DNA of 64,000 nt from Bacteroidales bacterium UBA4363 (GCA_002393965.1 DGSL01000013.1:9642-73641); one strand, 5' to 3'. Positions 1-9,654 are shown, counted from the first letter of the stretch. Numbers and translations are program-made. Notes: generated from the letters alone by a model not told the origin.

Positions 1-44
1 GAGTAGTATTGGAGTAGTATTGGAGTAGTAGTGGAGTGGTGGCG
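1..44. repeat. 11-bp tandem repeat (about 4 units)
   Basis: The window opens inside a short array of the unit GGAGTAGTATT. Two units are near-identical, the third ends AGTAGT and the fourth decays to GGAGTGGTGGCG. It may continue beyond the left edge, so the true copy number is unknown. No gene overlaps it. Confidence 0.7.
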
Positions 45-367
45 TCCCATTTGCGAATTTTCGCTCAGGAGGATTCGGGCGGTACTCCGAGAACCTGTCA
101 TTCATTTCACAAGACCTTATTTTTTTTAAGGAAAACATTTTCAAAAAAAAGAAAAAAAACTTACCTTTATAGCAATCAAAAAAAAAGACAAACGCATTGT
201 CCTTTCCTCCTCCCCTCCTCTCCCCTGTCTCCTCTCCCTCTCTCTCTCCAACAGAACTTTCTCTCTATCTTCCGTCCGAGGCATATCTACCTTACTATAA
301 AAAAGCCCGGAAAGACGGTGAGGGAGAAGGCGGTGAGCGTCCATACAAAAAAACAAAAAGATAAACC
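45..367. other. Intergenic region upstream of the DUF4301 gene
   Basis: No convincing gene. The stretch is T/C-rich on the plus strand with long A and T runs. An ORF across it has low-complexity translation (runs of Lys, then Ser/Pro/Leu) and no family resemblance. A near-match to the Bacteroidota -7 element, TACCTTTA at about 162-169, is the only promoter-like word seen, and it would leave a leader of nearly 200 nt. Confidence 0.4.
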
Positions 368-1876
368 ATGAAAGAGACCGATCTCAAGACCTTAGCGTCA
401 AAAGGCATCAGTGAAGAGCAAATCAAGGCACAGTTAGAGGCCTTCAGAACGGGTTTCCCATTCCTGAACATCGAGAAAGCCGCCGCCATCGGAGACGGCA
501 TCGTCCGCTATACGGAGCCGGAACAGGAGGAGTACCTGAAAGAATGGGAGGACTACCTGGGAGAGGGGCATCGGGTGGTAAAGTTCGTACCAGCATCGGG
601 AGCCGCCTCACGCATGTTCAAGAACCTGTTCGAATTCCTGAACCAGCCCTATAACCTGCCGAAGAGTGACTTCGAGGTAAAATTCTTCTCGAACCTGAAG
701 AAATTCGCCTTCTATGAAGACCTGAACGAAGTGTGCAAGAAAAACGAGGGGAAAGACATCGAGACCCTGACGAAGGAAGGAGAGTACAAGACGGTGGTAA
801 GGAACCTGCTGGAAGAAGAGGGGCTGAACTATGGCAACCTGCCGAAGGGTCTGCTGAAATTCCACGCCTACGCTGACGGCAACCGGACACCAGTGGAGGA
901 GCACCTGGTGGAGGGAGCGCTGTATGCGGCATCGGACGGAAAGGTGAACCTACACTTCACGGTATCGGCGGACCACAGGGAACTGTTCGAACAGAAAGTG
1001 AGAGAGGTGAAGGATGTCTATGCAACGCGCTACGGCGTGCGCTACGACGTGAGTTTCTCGGAGCAGAAAGCCTCGACCGACACCATCGCAGCGGACATGG
1101 AGAACGAGCCGTTCCGTGACGAGAAGGGAGGACTGGTGTTCCGTCCTGGCGGTCACGGAGCCCTGATTGAAAACCTGAACGACATCGACGGAGACGTGAT
1201 CTTCATCAAGAACATTGACAACGTGGTGCCGGACCGATACAAAGGCGACACGGTAAGATACAAACAACTGATTGCGGGTGTGCTGGTGAGTGCGCAGCGT
1301 AAGGCATTCGCCGCATTGGAGAAACTGAACTCGGGAGACGTGAGCGAGAAAGACATCGAAGAGATCAGCGACTTCTGCGAAAAGACGCTGAACAACAAGC
1401 AAGGAGCGCGCCTGCCGCGCGAAGAGCAGATAGCGTACCTAAGGGGCAAACTGGACCGTCCGATCCGCGTATGCGGAATGGTAAAGAACGAAGGAGAACC
1501 GGGTGGCGGACCGTACCTGATCGTCAACAAAGACGGGAGCGTATCGCCCCAGATACTGGAGTCGTCGCAGATAGACACGAAGGACGAGCGCTCGATGACG
1601 ATCATGAAGACCGCCACGCACTTCAACCCAGTGGACCTGGTGTGCGGAACGAAGAATTACCGCGGCGAGTCGTTCGACCTGCTAAAATACGTAGATCCGG
1701 AGACGGGCTTCATCTCGCTGAAGTCGAAATACGGCCGGGACTTGAAAGCCCTGGAACTTCCAGGCCTGTGGAACGGCGCAATGAGCGACTGGAACACATT
1801 GTTTGTAGAGGTGCCGGTCAGCACGTTCAATCCCGTGAAGACGGTGAACGACCTGCTACGCGAACAGCATCAGTAA
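368..1876 (+). CDS. DUF4301 family protein
   Basis: A 502-residue soluble protein with no signal peptide or membrane segment, which I recognise as the DUF4301 family common in Bacteroidota. Function is unknown. Two glycine-rich stretches stand out: PASGAASRM near residue 74 and FRPGGHGAL near residue 257, the latter followed by an acidic DIDGDVIFIKNID segment. They look like phosphate- or nucleotide-binding loops, and a sugar-nucleotidyltransferase-like fold is my guess only. The gene is strongly purine-rich on the coding strand, like the next three genes. It stands alone and ends just before a perfect terminator hairpin. Family call is fairly sure; no activity should be assigned. Confidence 0.8.
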   Translation: MKETDLKTLASKGISEEQIKAQLEAFRTGFPFLNIEKAAAIGDGIVRYTEPEQEEYLKEWEDYLGEGHRVVKFVPASGAASRMFKNLFEFLNQPYNLPKSDFEVKFFSNLKKFAFYEDLNEVCKKNEGKDIETLTKEGEYKTVVRNLLEEEGLNYGNLPKGLLKFHAYADGNRTPVEEHLVEGALYAASDGKVNLHFTVSADHRELFEQKVREVKDVYATRYGVRYDVSFSEQKASTDTIAADMENEPFRDEKGGLVFRPGGHGALIENLNDIDGDVIFIKNIDNVVPDRYKGDTVRYKQLIAGVLVSAQRKAFAALEKLNSGDVSEKDIEEISDFCEKTLNNKQGARLPREEQIAYLRGKLDRPIRVCGMVKNEGEPGGGPYLIVNKDGSVSPQILESSQIDTKDERSMTIMKTATHFNPVDLVCGTKNYRGESFDLLKYVDPETGFISLKSKYGRDLKALELPGLWNGAMSDWNTLFVEVPVSTFNPVKTVNDLLREQHQ

Positions 1877-1931
1877 GCACGCCGAAGAGAGGATAAGGGG
1901 ACATCTGCGCCTCAAGCGATCATAACAGCAA

Positions 1932-1968
1932 AAAAATCGCATCGGAGATAGGTTCCGATGCGATTTTT
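1932..1968 (+). terminator. Rho-independent terminator after the DUF4301 gene
   Basis: Perfect 15-bp inverted repeat (AAAAATCGCATCGGA with its complement) around a 7-nt loop. The right arm ends in TTTTT and the left begins with an A run, so it can work in both directions. Confidence 0.9.
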
Positions 1969-1972
1969 GTCT

Positions 1973-1980
1973 TATCTTTG
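1973..1980 (+). promoter_or_regulatory. -7 element for the downstream RNA
   Basis: TATCTTTG, an exact match to the Bacteroidota -7 consensus TAnnTTTG, four bases after the terminator. It would start transcription near 1987, with no good ORF following for more than 400 bases, so it probably drives a non-coding RNA. Confidence 0.65.
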
Positions 1981-1986
1981 TATCAG

Positions 1987-2155
1987 CCGACGGGAGAAAT
2001 TGGAAAATTCAACAGACTAAATCTAACCGAGGTAACTACTGCTTTCAATGGCGGGCTGCGCCCTTCGGGGTATGCGCATCCAAGTGGTGTGACACGGCAG
2101 ATTACAAAGAAAGAAGAAGCCTCAAATCCTATTATATAGGAATTTTTCTCAATAA
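1987..2155 (+). ncRNA. Probable structured non-coding RNA, family not identified
   Basis: A region of about 170 nt lies between a good -7 element and a weak hairpin-plus-T-run (TCCTATTATATAGGA then TTTTT, about 2136-2155). Near 2060-2080 it has a GC-rich hairpin, TGCGCCC and GGG..GCGCA, closed by a UUCG tetraloop. It lacks the SRP apical motif, the RNase P cores and the tmRNA ends. Length and single-transcript layout would suit 6S RNA, but I cannot show the 6S secondary structure. A 66-codon ORF on the opposite strand is probably spurious. The remaining bases to 2413 show no gene. Confidence 0.5.
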
Positions 2156-2413
2156 ACCGCCGGCTTTTTCTGTATATCAACATGAACCTTAGGGAAGTCC
2201 TACTCCCATGAGCAGAGACCTGTTCGTCACGAGAAACGACGGCGGAGACTGTCGGTCACGAGGGAAGCTCCCCAAAAGGCTGAATGAAAAAAAATAAAAC
2301 ACTTCACTTTTCTCACACTGGAATGAGAGGGAACGCACCACGCACCATCCCATCCACGAAAAGGGGATAAACGACCAACACCGGTCCGGAAAACGGAAAC
2401 GACACACCACGCC

Positions 2414-3379
2414 ATGAAAATCCTGTACGTCCACGGCTTTGCATCCTCCGGAATGTCCGGGACCAGCCAGATTATCCGTCAGACACTGCCGGAAGCCACA
2501 CTTGTCTCGCCCGACCTGCCGGAGCATCCGAAGGAAGCCCTCGAAATGCTGAGAAACGTATGCCGGGATGAGCGTCCCGACCTGGTCATCGGTACCTCGA
2601 TGGGCGGCATGTATGCCGAGCAACTCTACGGGATACCCCGTATATTGGTCAATCCAGCCTTCGAGATAGCGGACACGCTCATCAAGAACATCGGATTGGG
2701 CCGTCATCCCTACCTATCGGAGCGGAAAGACGGGAAGAAAGACATACTGGTCACAAAATCAACAATCCAGGAATTCCGGGAAGTCACGGGCAAAGCCTTC
2801 AGCGGATCGGAAGACGAGGACAAACGTCTGGTATATGGTCTATTCGGAAAGAGGGACACGCTGGTGGACACGTACGACCTGTTTGCGGCGCACTATCCTC
2901 AGGCCGTGCGCTTCGACGGAGAGCACCGGCTGAACGACCATGCCTTCCATCACAGCGTATTACCCATCATACACCGGCTGAGAGACCAGAGAGAAGGAAG
3001 GGAGCGTGCACGAATCGCCATCGAGACAGACTGTCTGCGGAGCAAAGGCAAGAAAGAAACGGGTTATGAACTACTGCCCAGCGTGATGAAAGCCATCGAA
3101 ACGCTGTACTATACCTACGACCTCTACTTCCTCTCCCCTGCCCCGACCTATGGAGGCGAGCCGATGGAAGAGACGAGGGACTGGATAGAAACGAACGTCG
3201 GGGTCATTGCCTACGACCGCCTCGTATTCACAACGCATGAAGAACTGCTCTACGTCGATCACCTCATCAGCCGAAAGGAATGTGAGAAGGCCGTCGGGTC
3301 GCAGATCATATTCGGTTCGGCAGCGTTCAAGACCTGGGACAACATCCTTGAATACTTCTCCCACATGGGAGGTCAATAG
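2414..3379 (+). CDS. YqiA/YcfP-like alpha/beta hydrolase with a degenerate 5'-nucleotidase-like C-terminal domain
   Basis: 321 residues in two parts. Residues 1-190 are a YqiA/YcfP-type hydrolase: opening ILYVHGFASS, nucleophile motif GTSMGG (Ser62), and likely Asp148 and His176 completing the triad. Residues about 200-317 resemble a HAD-type 5'(3')-deoxyribonucleotidase: YFLSPAPTY, then TTHEELLYVDHLI, then FGSAAFKTWDNILEYF. The HAD nucleophile motif expected as DxDG reads ETDC (Glu204, Asp206), and the usual IDDR reads ISRK, so the second domain is probably inactive or altered. Substrate unknown; an ester or thioester is likely for the first domain. It lies 35 bp before the addA-like gene and may be cotranscribed with it. 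Confidence 0.75.
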   Translation: MKILYVHGFASSGMSGTSQIIRQTLPEATLVSPDLPEHPKEALEMLRNVCRDERPDLVIGTSMGGMYAEQLYGIPRILVNPAFEIADTLIKNIGLGRHPYLSERKDGKKDILVTKSTIQEFREVTGKAFSGSEDEDKRLVYGLFGKRDTLVDTYDLFAAHYPQAVRFDGEHRLNDHAFHHSVLPIIHRLRDQREGRERARIAIETDCLRSKGKKETGYELLPSVMKAIETLYYTYDLYFLSPAPTYGGEPMEETRDWIETNVGVIAYDRLVFTTHEELLYVDHLISRKECEKAVGSQIIFGSAAFKTWDNILEYFSHMGGQ

Positions 3380-3414
3380 GCATCCTGCCGTAAAAACCTG
3401 AAAAAAGAGGAACT

Positions 3415-6400
3415 ATGCTGACTATCTACAAAGCCTCTGCCGGTTCGGGCAAGACATTCACCCTATCGGTGGAGTACATCCAACTGTTGCTGAAAGACCC
3501 TACCTGCTATCGACGGATCCTTGCCGTCACGTTCACAAACAAGGCGACAGAGGAGATGAAGACCCGCATCCTGAAGGATCTGTATGACATAGGGTACGTA
3601 TGGGAGAAAGAACCTGATAATCAAGGAATAGGAAATCTTGTATCCATCATGGAGAAGGACCCGAAGATCGGGGAACTGGGCGAAAAGGAGATCCGGCACC
3701 GTGCGCGTCTGGCCCTTCAGAACATCCTGCACGACTACTCATCGTTCAACATCTCGACCATCGACAAATACTTCCAACGAGTGTTGCGCAACCTGTCGCG
3801 CGAACTGGGCCTGACGGCGAACCTTGAGATAGACCTGAACGACAAAGAAATCATCCATCAGGCGGTGGACAACCTCTTCGTCTCTCTTGCCGATCCAGCG
3901 AAGAAAGACCTGCTGGACTTCGTCGTGGAATACGCAGGCAGGAACCTGGAGGACGGAGAAGACTGGAATATCCGAAGGACAATAAAAGACTTCGCCGGAG
4001 AGATCCTCCCGACGGACTTCTACAGGGAGAAACGCCAAAGCATCTACGAGGCATTCCGAGACAGGAAGAAAGTGAGGGAGACCTTCGAAGATATGAGGAA
4101 CTACCTTGCCAACCTGAAAAGACTCGCCGGCAGTCTTGCCGAAAAGATAGAGAGGGCGGGCTACGCAAGTGAGATGAAGAAAGGAACGTACTCCGCCCTG
4201 TTGAAGATCAAAAACGGGGAAACGTACGACACCACAGCAACGCTGGAAAAATGTGCGGCAGACGCCGAAGGATGGACTGCCAAAGCGAATCCACAGCACG
4301 AAGTAATTACCCTATATGCCCGCAAGAACCTGCAGTCGGATGTGCGGGAACTGACCTCACGGCTCGACGGGGAAAGAGAAACCATCCTGTCGGTGAAGGC
4401 CGCGCTGAAGAACTTCTACTCGACAGTAATCCTGAACGAAATCAGCGAACAGGTACAAAAGGAGAACCTCGATGCCAACCGCTTTCTACTCTCCGACACA
4501 CAACAACTGCTCAAAGAAATAATCGGAGAAGAAGACACCCCCTTCATCTTCGAAAAGACCGGAGCGTTTCTGGAACACGTCATGATAGATGAATTTCAGG
4601 ACACGAGCCGCTCGCAATGGCGGAACTTCGAAGTGTTGCTGAAGCATATCGAAGCGAGTGGCGGGAACGACTTGGTAGTAGGAGACATCAAACAGTCCAT
4701 CTATCGCTGGAGGAACGGAGACTGGCGTCTGCTGGCCGGTCTGGACAAAAATCAGAGAACCTTCCTGACGGAGAGCGTCACGCTGGGTAGCAACTGGCGT
4801 TCGTCCGGCAACATCGTATCATTCAACAATGCCTTCTTCTCCGGCTTCGTCAAAGATACGGACTTCCTGCCCGACAGCCCTTCCGAACTACATAAAGAGG
4901 CCGAGGATGCATACTGCGAGGAGAACGTGCAACAGAAAACACAAAAAAGGGAAGGACGTGGTCTGGTCCGCATCACCCGATTCTCCGTCAAGAAAGGCAG
5001 CAAGACGAAATACAACGAACTGTGTCTGAAAGAACTGGACCATACGATCCGTTACCTGATCGAAAAAGGAGCGGGATTCAAGAAGAAAGAAGTTGCCGTC
5101 CTGACCCGGACCAACTCCCAGATACCTGCCGTTGCCGCCCAGGTGCGTGCAACGCTGGACGCGGCAGGTCGGGAAGATGTACGCATCACATCGGACCTTG
5201 CCTTCAGTCTGGGCAGTTCGAGAGCCGTAAGAGGCATCGTAGCCGCTCTGTACCTGGCACTGGACACCCAACGTCAAGACTCCCAAGAGAAGAGGAAAGC
5301 CATCGCCTTTCACCAAGCCCTGCTGGTAACAGAAACGGGATGTACGGAAGAGGAAGATCCGGGGAGCAAACTATCGGACACCTTCCACTGGCTCCCCGAG
5401 CAACTGAAAGACGAAGGAGACTATGCGGCACTGGCGCGGATGTCACTGACCGAGTCGGTAGCGGAGATAGCAAGACGGACGGGGTGTGACAAAGAAAAGA
5501 ACGTGGAAGAGGGTCCGTTCCTCTCCGCCTTCATGGACGAGGTCAAGGACTTCGCCGCCGAGGACGGAGACCTGGGGCGGTTCCTAGACTACTGGGAGAA
5601 CAGTCTGCAGAAGAAGACCATACAGATAGAAGAAGGCGACGGCATCCGAATCCTCACGATACACAAATCGAAAGGTCTGGAATACGACAACGTCATCCTG
5701 TTCAACGCCAACTGGAAAGTCGAAAAATGCGATAACTTCTGGGTTGAAAACCTCAAGGAAGACGGTCTATGCAGCAAGGACCGTCTGCCGGTGCTGTCCA
5801 TACTCAAGACCAAAGCCACGGCAGAAACACACTGGAAGCATGCCTACGAAGAAGAGCACCTGCAGACATGGTTCGACAGTCTGAACATGCTATACGTCGC
5901 CTTCACCCGCGCCAAGCGCAACCTCTTCGTATGCTGCAAAGAGAACGGTAACATCGACTGTATGTCGAGACACATTCTGAACCGCATTGAAGACTTAGAA
6001 AAAACCGAACAAATCCTATTCAAAAAAGCGGATCACACGCTGACCACAGACAACGCTCCGACGGAAGAATTCACAGTCCAGACGTGGGACTACGGCGAGT
6101 GGGAAGCGACGGAGACGTCGGAAACAGAAGGAGAAGCATCATCCAACGTCTTCTCTTTCCTCCCGACTCCTCTCCTACTCGACCGATTCCATACGGGCGG
6201 CTACGAACCGGTATTCTGGCAAAGCAACGGTTCGGTCCGATGGGATCCCCATGAGAAGAGTGAGGACCTCACGGAGAGAGAAATGGGAACAGCGATACAC
6301 GAATTCCTGTCGTACCTCGTCACCGACGACGAGAAGGCGATAGATCAAGCCGTAGCGCAACTAAAGATTGCGGGTCGGCTCTCTCCGGACCCGCATTCGC

Positions 6401-6735
6401 CCGTGAGCGAGAAATCACTGAGAGACCGTATGAACTACTGGAAAGGGAACTCCACAGTCCGCGAATGGTTCGGAGGCGGATGGCGACTGTACAACGAATG
6501 CAGCATCCTGAGCATGAAGGACGGTCAGATCGAGAACCGACGGCCGGACCGAGTCATGGTAAAAGACAGCAAGGCCATCGTAGTCGATTTCAAAACAGGC
6601 CAGCGAAAAGAGAAATACAAAAGACAGGTAGAGGAATACATGGGACTACTGAAAGAACTCGGATACGAAGAGATAAGCGGCTATATCTGGTACTTCACAG
6701 AAGAGACGGAAGAAGCCATCGTAAAAGTCGATTAA
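3415..6735 (+). CDS. addA: AddA/RecB-type UvrD helicase-nuclease
   Basis: 1106-residue superfamily 1A helicase with a C-terminal nuclease, the motor subunit of an AddAB-type double-strand-break resection complex. In order: Walker A ASAGSGKT (residues 7-14), Walker B DEFQDTS (about 391), motif III GDIKQSIYRWR (about 423), TIHKSKGLEYD (about 748), LYVAFTRAKRN (about 825). A PD-(D/E)XK nuclease follows at about 1042-1065, with RPDRVMV and VVDFKTGQ. A good ribosome binding site (AGAGGAAC) precedes the ATG. The partner addB-like gene starts 12 bp downstream, so an operon is likely. Such complexes process DNA ends for RecA. Bacteroidota versions are divergent from Firmicute AddA, so the symbol is by function and context. 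Confidence 0.88.
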   Translation: MLTIYKASAGSGKTFTLSVEYIQLLLKDPTCYRRILAVTFTNKATEEMKTRILKDLYDIGYVWEKEPDNQGIGNLVSIMEKDPKIGELGEKEIRHRARLALQNILHDYSSFNISTIDKYFQRVLRNLSRELGLTANLEIDLNDKEIIHQAVDNLFVSLADPAKKDLLDFVVEYAGRNLEDGEDWNIRRTIKDFAGEILPTDFYREKRQSIYEAFRDRKKVRETFEDMRNYLANLKRLAGSLAEKIERAGYASEMKKGTYSALLKIKNGETYDTTATLEKCAADAEGWTAKANPQHEVITLYARKNLQSDVRELTSRLDGERETILSVKAALKNFYSTVILNEISEQVQKENLDANRFLLSDTQQLLKEIIGEEDTPFIFEKTGAFLEHVMIDEFQDTSRSQWRNFEVLLKHIEASGGNDLVVGDIKQSIYRWRNGDWRLLAGLDKNQRTFLTESVTLGSNWRSSGNIVSFNNAFFSGFVKDTDFLPDSPSELHKEAEDAYCEENVQQKTQKREGRGLVRITRFSVKKGSKTKYNELCLKELDHTIRYLIEKGAGFKKKEVAVLTRTNSQIPAVAAQVRATLDAAGREDVRITSDLAFSLGSSRAVRGIVAALYLALDTQRQDSQEKRKAIAFHQALLVTETGCTEEEDPGSKLSDTFHWLPEQLKDEGDYAALARMSLTESVAEIARRTGCDKEKNVEEGPFLSAFMDEVKDFAAEDGDLGRFLDYWENSLQKKTIQIEEGDGIRILTIHKSKGLEYDNVILFNANWKVEKCDNFWVENLKEDGLCSKDRLPVLSILKTKATAETHWKHAYEEEHLQTWFDSLNMLYVAFTRAKRNLFVCCKENGNIDCMSRHILNRIEDLEKTEQILFKKADHTLTTDNAPTEEFTVQTWDYGEWEATETSETEGEASSNVFSFLPTPLLLDRFHTGGYEPVFWQSNGSVRWDPHEKSEDLTEREMGTAIHEFLSYLVTDDEKAIDQAVAQLKIAGRLSPDPHSPVSEKSLRDRMNYWKGNSTVREWFGGGWRLYNECSILSMKDGQIENRRPDRVMVKDSKAIVVDFKTGQRKEKYKRQVEEYMGLLKELGYEEISGYIWYFTEETEEAIVKVD

Positions 6736-6747
6736 ACGCAAACAGAC

Positions 6748-9654
6748 ATGAGACACACCTTCCTGCACTACGTTGCCAAAGACCTATACAACCGTATTCA
6801 GAGCAACGACATGAGCCGTACAGCCGTCATCTTTCCGAACAAGCGAGCCTCCCTGTTCCTGAACGAGGAACTGATCACCATTGCCAACGAACAGGGATGC
6901 GGGACCATCTGGAGTCCTGCCTGCCTGACCATATCGGAACTATTCCGTGCCAACAGTCAGTATATCACCACAAAGAGCAACAGTCAACTATCACTCATCT
7001 ACCGTCTGTACCGAATCTTTGTCAAACACGTCGGTGCGAGGGAAACGTCGGCGTCCTCCACCGCTACCACAGAGAGTTTCGATCACTTCTACGGCTGGGG
7101 GCAGATGCTGCTTGCCGACTTCGATGACATCGACAAGAACATGGGACCCGCCGAAAAGATATTCTCCAACCTCGCCAACATACGCGAGATCGAGGACATT
7201 ACCGACTACCTGAACGAGCGTCAACTGAAAGCCATTGAGACCTACTTCGGAACGGACCTGAAAGAGAACTACCGTCTGCGTCAAAAGTTCGAAGCCGTGT
7301 GGAGCCAATTAGGGTCCATCTATCAGGAATTCCGAAAGGAACTATCCGACGAAGAAAAAAATCCGACAAGGGAAGTGTACGAGGGGATGCTGTACCGTGA
7401 AGTCAGCGAGCGCATCAACACGCTGGACTTCGAGCGATACGACCGCTATGCCTTCGTTGGGTTCAATATGATACAGCAATGTGAAGAGGTCCTGTTCTCG
7501 CGCATACAGGAAATAGGCAAGTCCCTGTTCTATTGGGACTACGACCACCACTATACGGACAAAAAAGAAGGAAGAGACATGGAGGCGGGCCATTACGTCA
7601 GAAAATGGCTGGAAAAATACCCGAATGCCCTACCGAACGACAGCGAAGAGATCTACGACCAATGGAGCAACGAGAAAAGCATCCGATTCGTCTCCGCCAC
7701 ATCGGAAGACATACAAGCACGCTACGTCCGTCAGTGGATGCAGATGAGTCCTAAGAGGAAAGACAGGAACAGTGCCGTCGTCCTCTGTGACGAGAAACTG
7801 CTACCGAACGTACTGGATGCCCTGCCTGGCACCCATGAGAGTCCTACGGAAATCAACATCACCATGGGTTATCCGTTCCGTCTGACGCCTATTGCCATCC
7901 GGCTTTTCTCCGCCAGTTCGACCTACCTGAACAACCCGAGCGAGAAACGTGACCTCGAAGGTCTGACCCGTACTCTCACGGAAACGCTGGAAAAGTCGGC
8001 AGAGGAATGGGAAGGAAAAGATGTACTGACAAAGGAATCGCTCTATCAAGCCAGTCTGCTGATACGCGAAATGAATACAGCACTCTCACCGATAGAAAAG
8101 GAAGGTGAAATCACCCCAACGATGCTCCATCGATTCTTCAACCAACTGCTGAACAGCGTGGCGATCCCCTTCCACGGCGAGCCGGCAAAGGGAATACAAA
8201 TCATGGGAGTGCTGGAAACGCGCAACCTCGACTTCAAGGAACTATTACTGCTATCGTGTAACGAAGGGAACATGCCGAAAGGAGTTTCGGACAGTTCCTT
8301 CATCCCCTATGACATCCGAAAGGCCTATTCACTAACCACCGTGGACAACAAAGTCGCCATCTATGCTTATTACTTCTACTCCCTGCTACAACGAGCCGAT
8401 GACATCACCATCTGTTACAACACAGCAACAGAAGGCATATCGACGGGAGAAATGTCAAGATTCATGCGACAAATGATGGTCGAGATGCCAGGGGTCCATA
8501 TTCAGATGGACTCTCTCTCCTACGGACACGAAAGTGAAAAGAAAACGGATCAGACATCCCATCCGACAGGAGACATCCAGAAGACACCGAAAATGATTGA
8601 ATACCTGCTGAAAAACCGTACGGAAGAGGGCAGCGAAAATGGGCTAAGCGCACAAGAAAAAGCCTTTTTCAGTCCTTCGGCCCTGAACCTATACATTGAT
8701 TGTCCGGCACGATTCTACTTCCGCTACATCGCACACCTTGAGGAGCCAGAGGATGAAAATAGCCTGCAGGACATAGACGGCGCCCTTTTCGGAACATTGT
8801 TTCATGATGCCTGTGAATACCTGTATACTGATCTAAACAGCATGGGGGTGGATCTACACCAATTGGAAGAAGAAAAGAAACGAACCCTAATGGAAAGCAA
8901 AGCGGACAAGGCACTGTCGTGTTCGCTACAGAAGAACCTTCTGAAAAAACTGGAGCCAGACACAGGGGTGCAGGCCAGATCCGTTCCTCTGAGTACCGGT
9001 TCGCAGATCATCTGTCGAGAGGTGCTGACGCACCTGCTACATCGCCTTATCAAAATCGACGCAAGCATCCAGAGCCTGCAGATCATAGCCATGGAGAAAG
9101 ACGTAAGCATGCCTCTGAAAATCCATGTAGAAGGAAAGGAATACACCACTTCGGTCGGTGGGCGCATAGACCGAATAGACACGACTGACGGAGGGAAGAG
9201 TCTACGAGTGGTAGATTACAAAACAGGAAAGGAGAAACACAAAGGTCCGAAGATAACCGATCCTACCAAACAACTGACGGACGGGACATTCAAGGGAGAC
9301 CAAAGGGCCTATTGGTTCCAAACCTTTCTCTACAGCCATATCGTACGGAACGACCAAAACTTGAATCCATCGGGAGTTGCCGTCCGTCCTGCCCTACTCT
9401 ATATTCTAAGTCCGAAGGCATCCAATCCGAAAACATACAATCCGGTTCTCGAGACGGCAAGCGGACCCATTACAGACATCAACGACGTGACGAACGGATT
9501 CATAGAAAAAGTTCATCAACTCGTGAGCGAAATATTCGACATCAATCATCCGTTCACACGGACAGAAAATGCCAAGAACTGTTCTTACTGTCCATTTGGT
9601 CCGATGTGCAGAAAATATCAGAACGAGTCTGAGGAAGAGGAATCGGAAGAATAG
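6748..9654 (+). CDS. addB: AddB-type nuclease subunit with iron-sulfur cluster
   Basis: 968-residue partner of the preceding helicase. The N-terminus (TAVIFPNKRASLFLNEEL) matches the inactive-helicase start of AddB-like proteins. The C-terminal PD-(D/E)XK nuclease shows GGRIDRID near 805 and VVDYKTGKEK near 822. Four cysteines placed as in AddB-type [4Fe-4S] nucleases are visible: one in DCPARFYFRY (about 651) and three in NCSYCPFGPMC (about 944-955). No intact Walker A was seen, as expected for AddB. The last 12 codons, ending in an acidic Glu/Ser tail, overlap the 3' end of the convergent Dna2-like gene by 37 bp. A fusion of both nuclease activities in AddAB is the usual arrangement. Confidence 0.85.
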   Translation: MRHTFLHYVAKDLYNRIQSNDMSRTAVIFPNKRASLFLNEELITIANEQGCGTIWSPACLTISELFRANSQYITTKSNSQLSLIYRLYRIFVKHVGARETSASSTATTESFDHFYGWGQMLLADFDDIDKNMGPAEKIFSNLANIREIEDITDYLNERQLKAIETYFGTDLKENYRLRQKFEAVWSQLGSIYQEFRKELSDEEKNPTREVYEGMLYREVSERINTLDFERYDRYAFVGFNMIQQCEEVLFSRIQEIGKSLFYWDYDHHYTDKKEGRDMEAGHYVRKWLEKYPNALPNDSEEIYDQWSNEKSIRFVSATSEDIQARYVRQWMQMSPKRKDRNSAVVLCDEKLLPNVLDALPGTHESPTEINITMGYPFRLTPIAIRLFSASSTYLNNPSEKRDLEGLTRTLTETLEKSAEEWEGKDVLTKESLYQASLLIREMNTALSPIEKEGEITPTMLHRFFNQLLNSVAIPFHGEPAKGIQIMGVLETRNLDFKELLLLSCNEGNMPKGVSDSSFIPYDIRKAYSLTTVDNKVAIYAYYFYSLLQRADDITICYNTATEGISTGEMSRFMRQMMVEMPGVHIQMDSLSYGHESEKKTDQTSHPTGDIQKTPKMIEYLLKNRTEEGSENGLSAQEKAFFSPSALNLYIDCPARFYFRYIAHLEEPEDENSLQDIDGALFGTLFHDACEYLYTDLNSMGVDLHQLEEEKKRTLMESKADKALSCSLQKNLLKKLEPDTGVQARSVPLSTGSQIICREVLTHLLHRLIKIDASIQSLQIIAMEKDVSMPLKIHVEGKEYTTSVGGRIDRIDTTDGGKSLRVVDYKTGKEKHKGPKITDPTKQLTDGTFKGDQRAYWFQTFLYSHIVRNDQNLNPSGVAVRPALLYILSPKASNPKTYNPVLETASGPITDINDVTNGFIEKVHQLVSEIFDINHPFTRTENAKNCSYCPFGPMCRKYQNESEEEESEE

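Noticed and set aside
36-371. 111-codon ORF at the left edge
   Set aside because: Translation is low complexity (Lys runs, then Ser/Pro/Leu), it overlaps the DUF4301 start and has no ribosome binding site or family resemblance.
950-1402. Long antisense ORFs inside the DUF4301 and addA/addB genes
   Set aside because: They are shadows caused by the strong purine bias and few stops on the opposite strand; translations show no domain and no start signals.
1983-2183. 66-codon minus-strand ORF
   Set aside because: It lies across the proposed structured RNA, which has its own promoter on the other strand; the reading frame is probably a by-product of the conserved RNA sequence.
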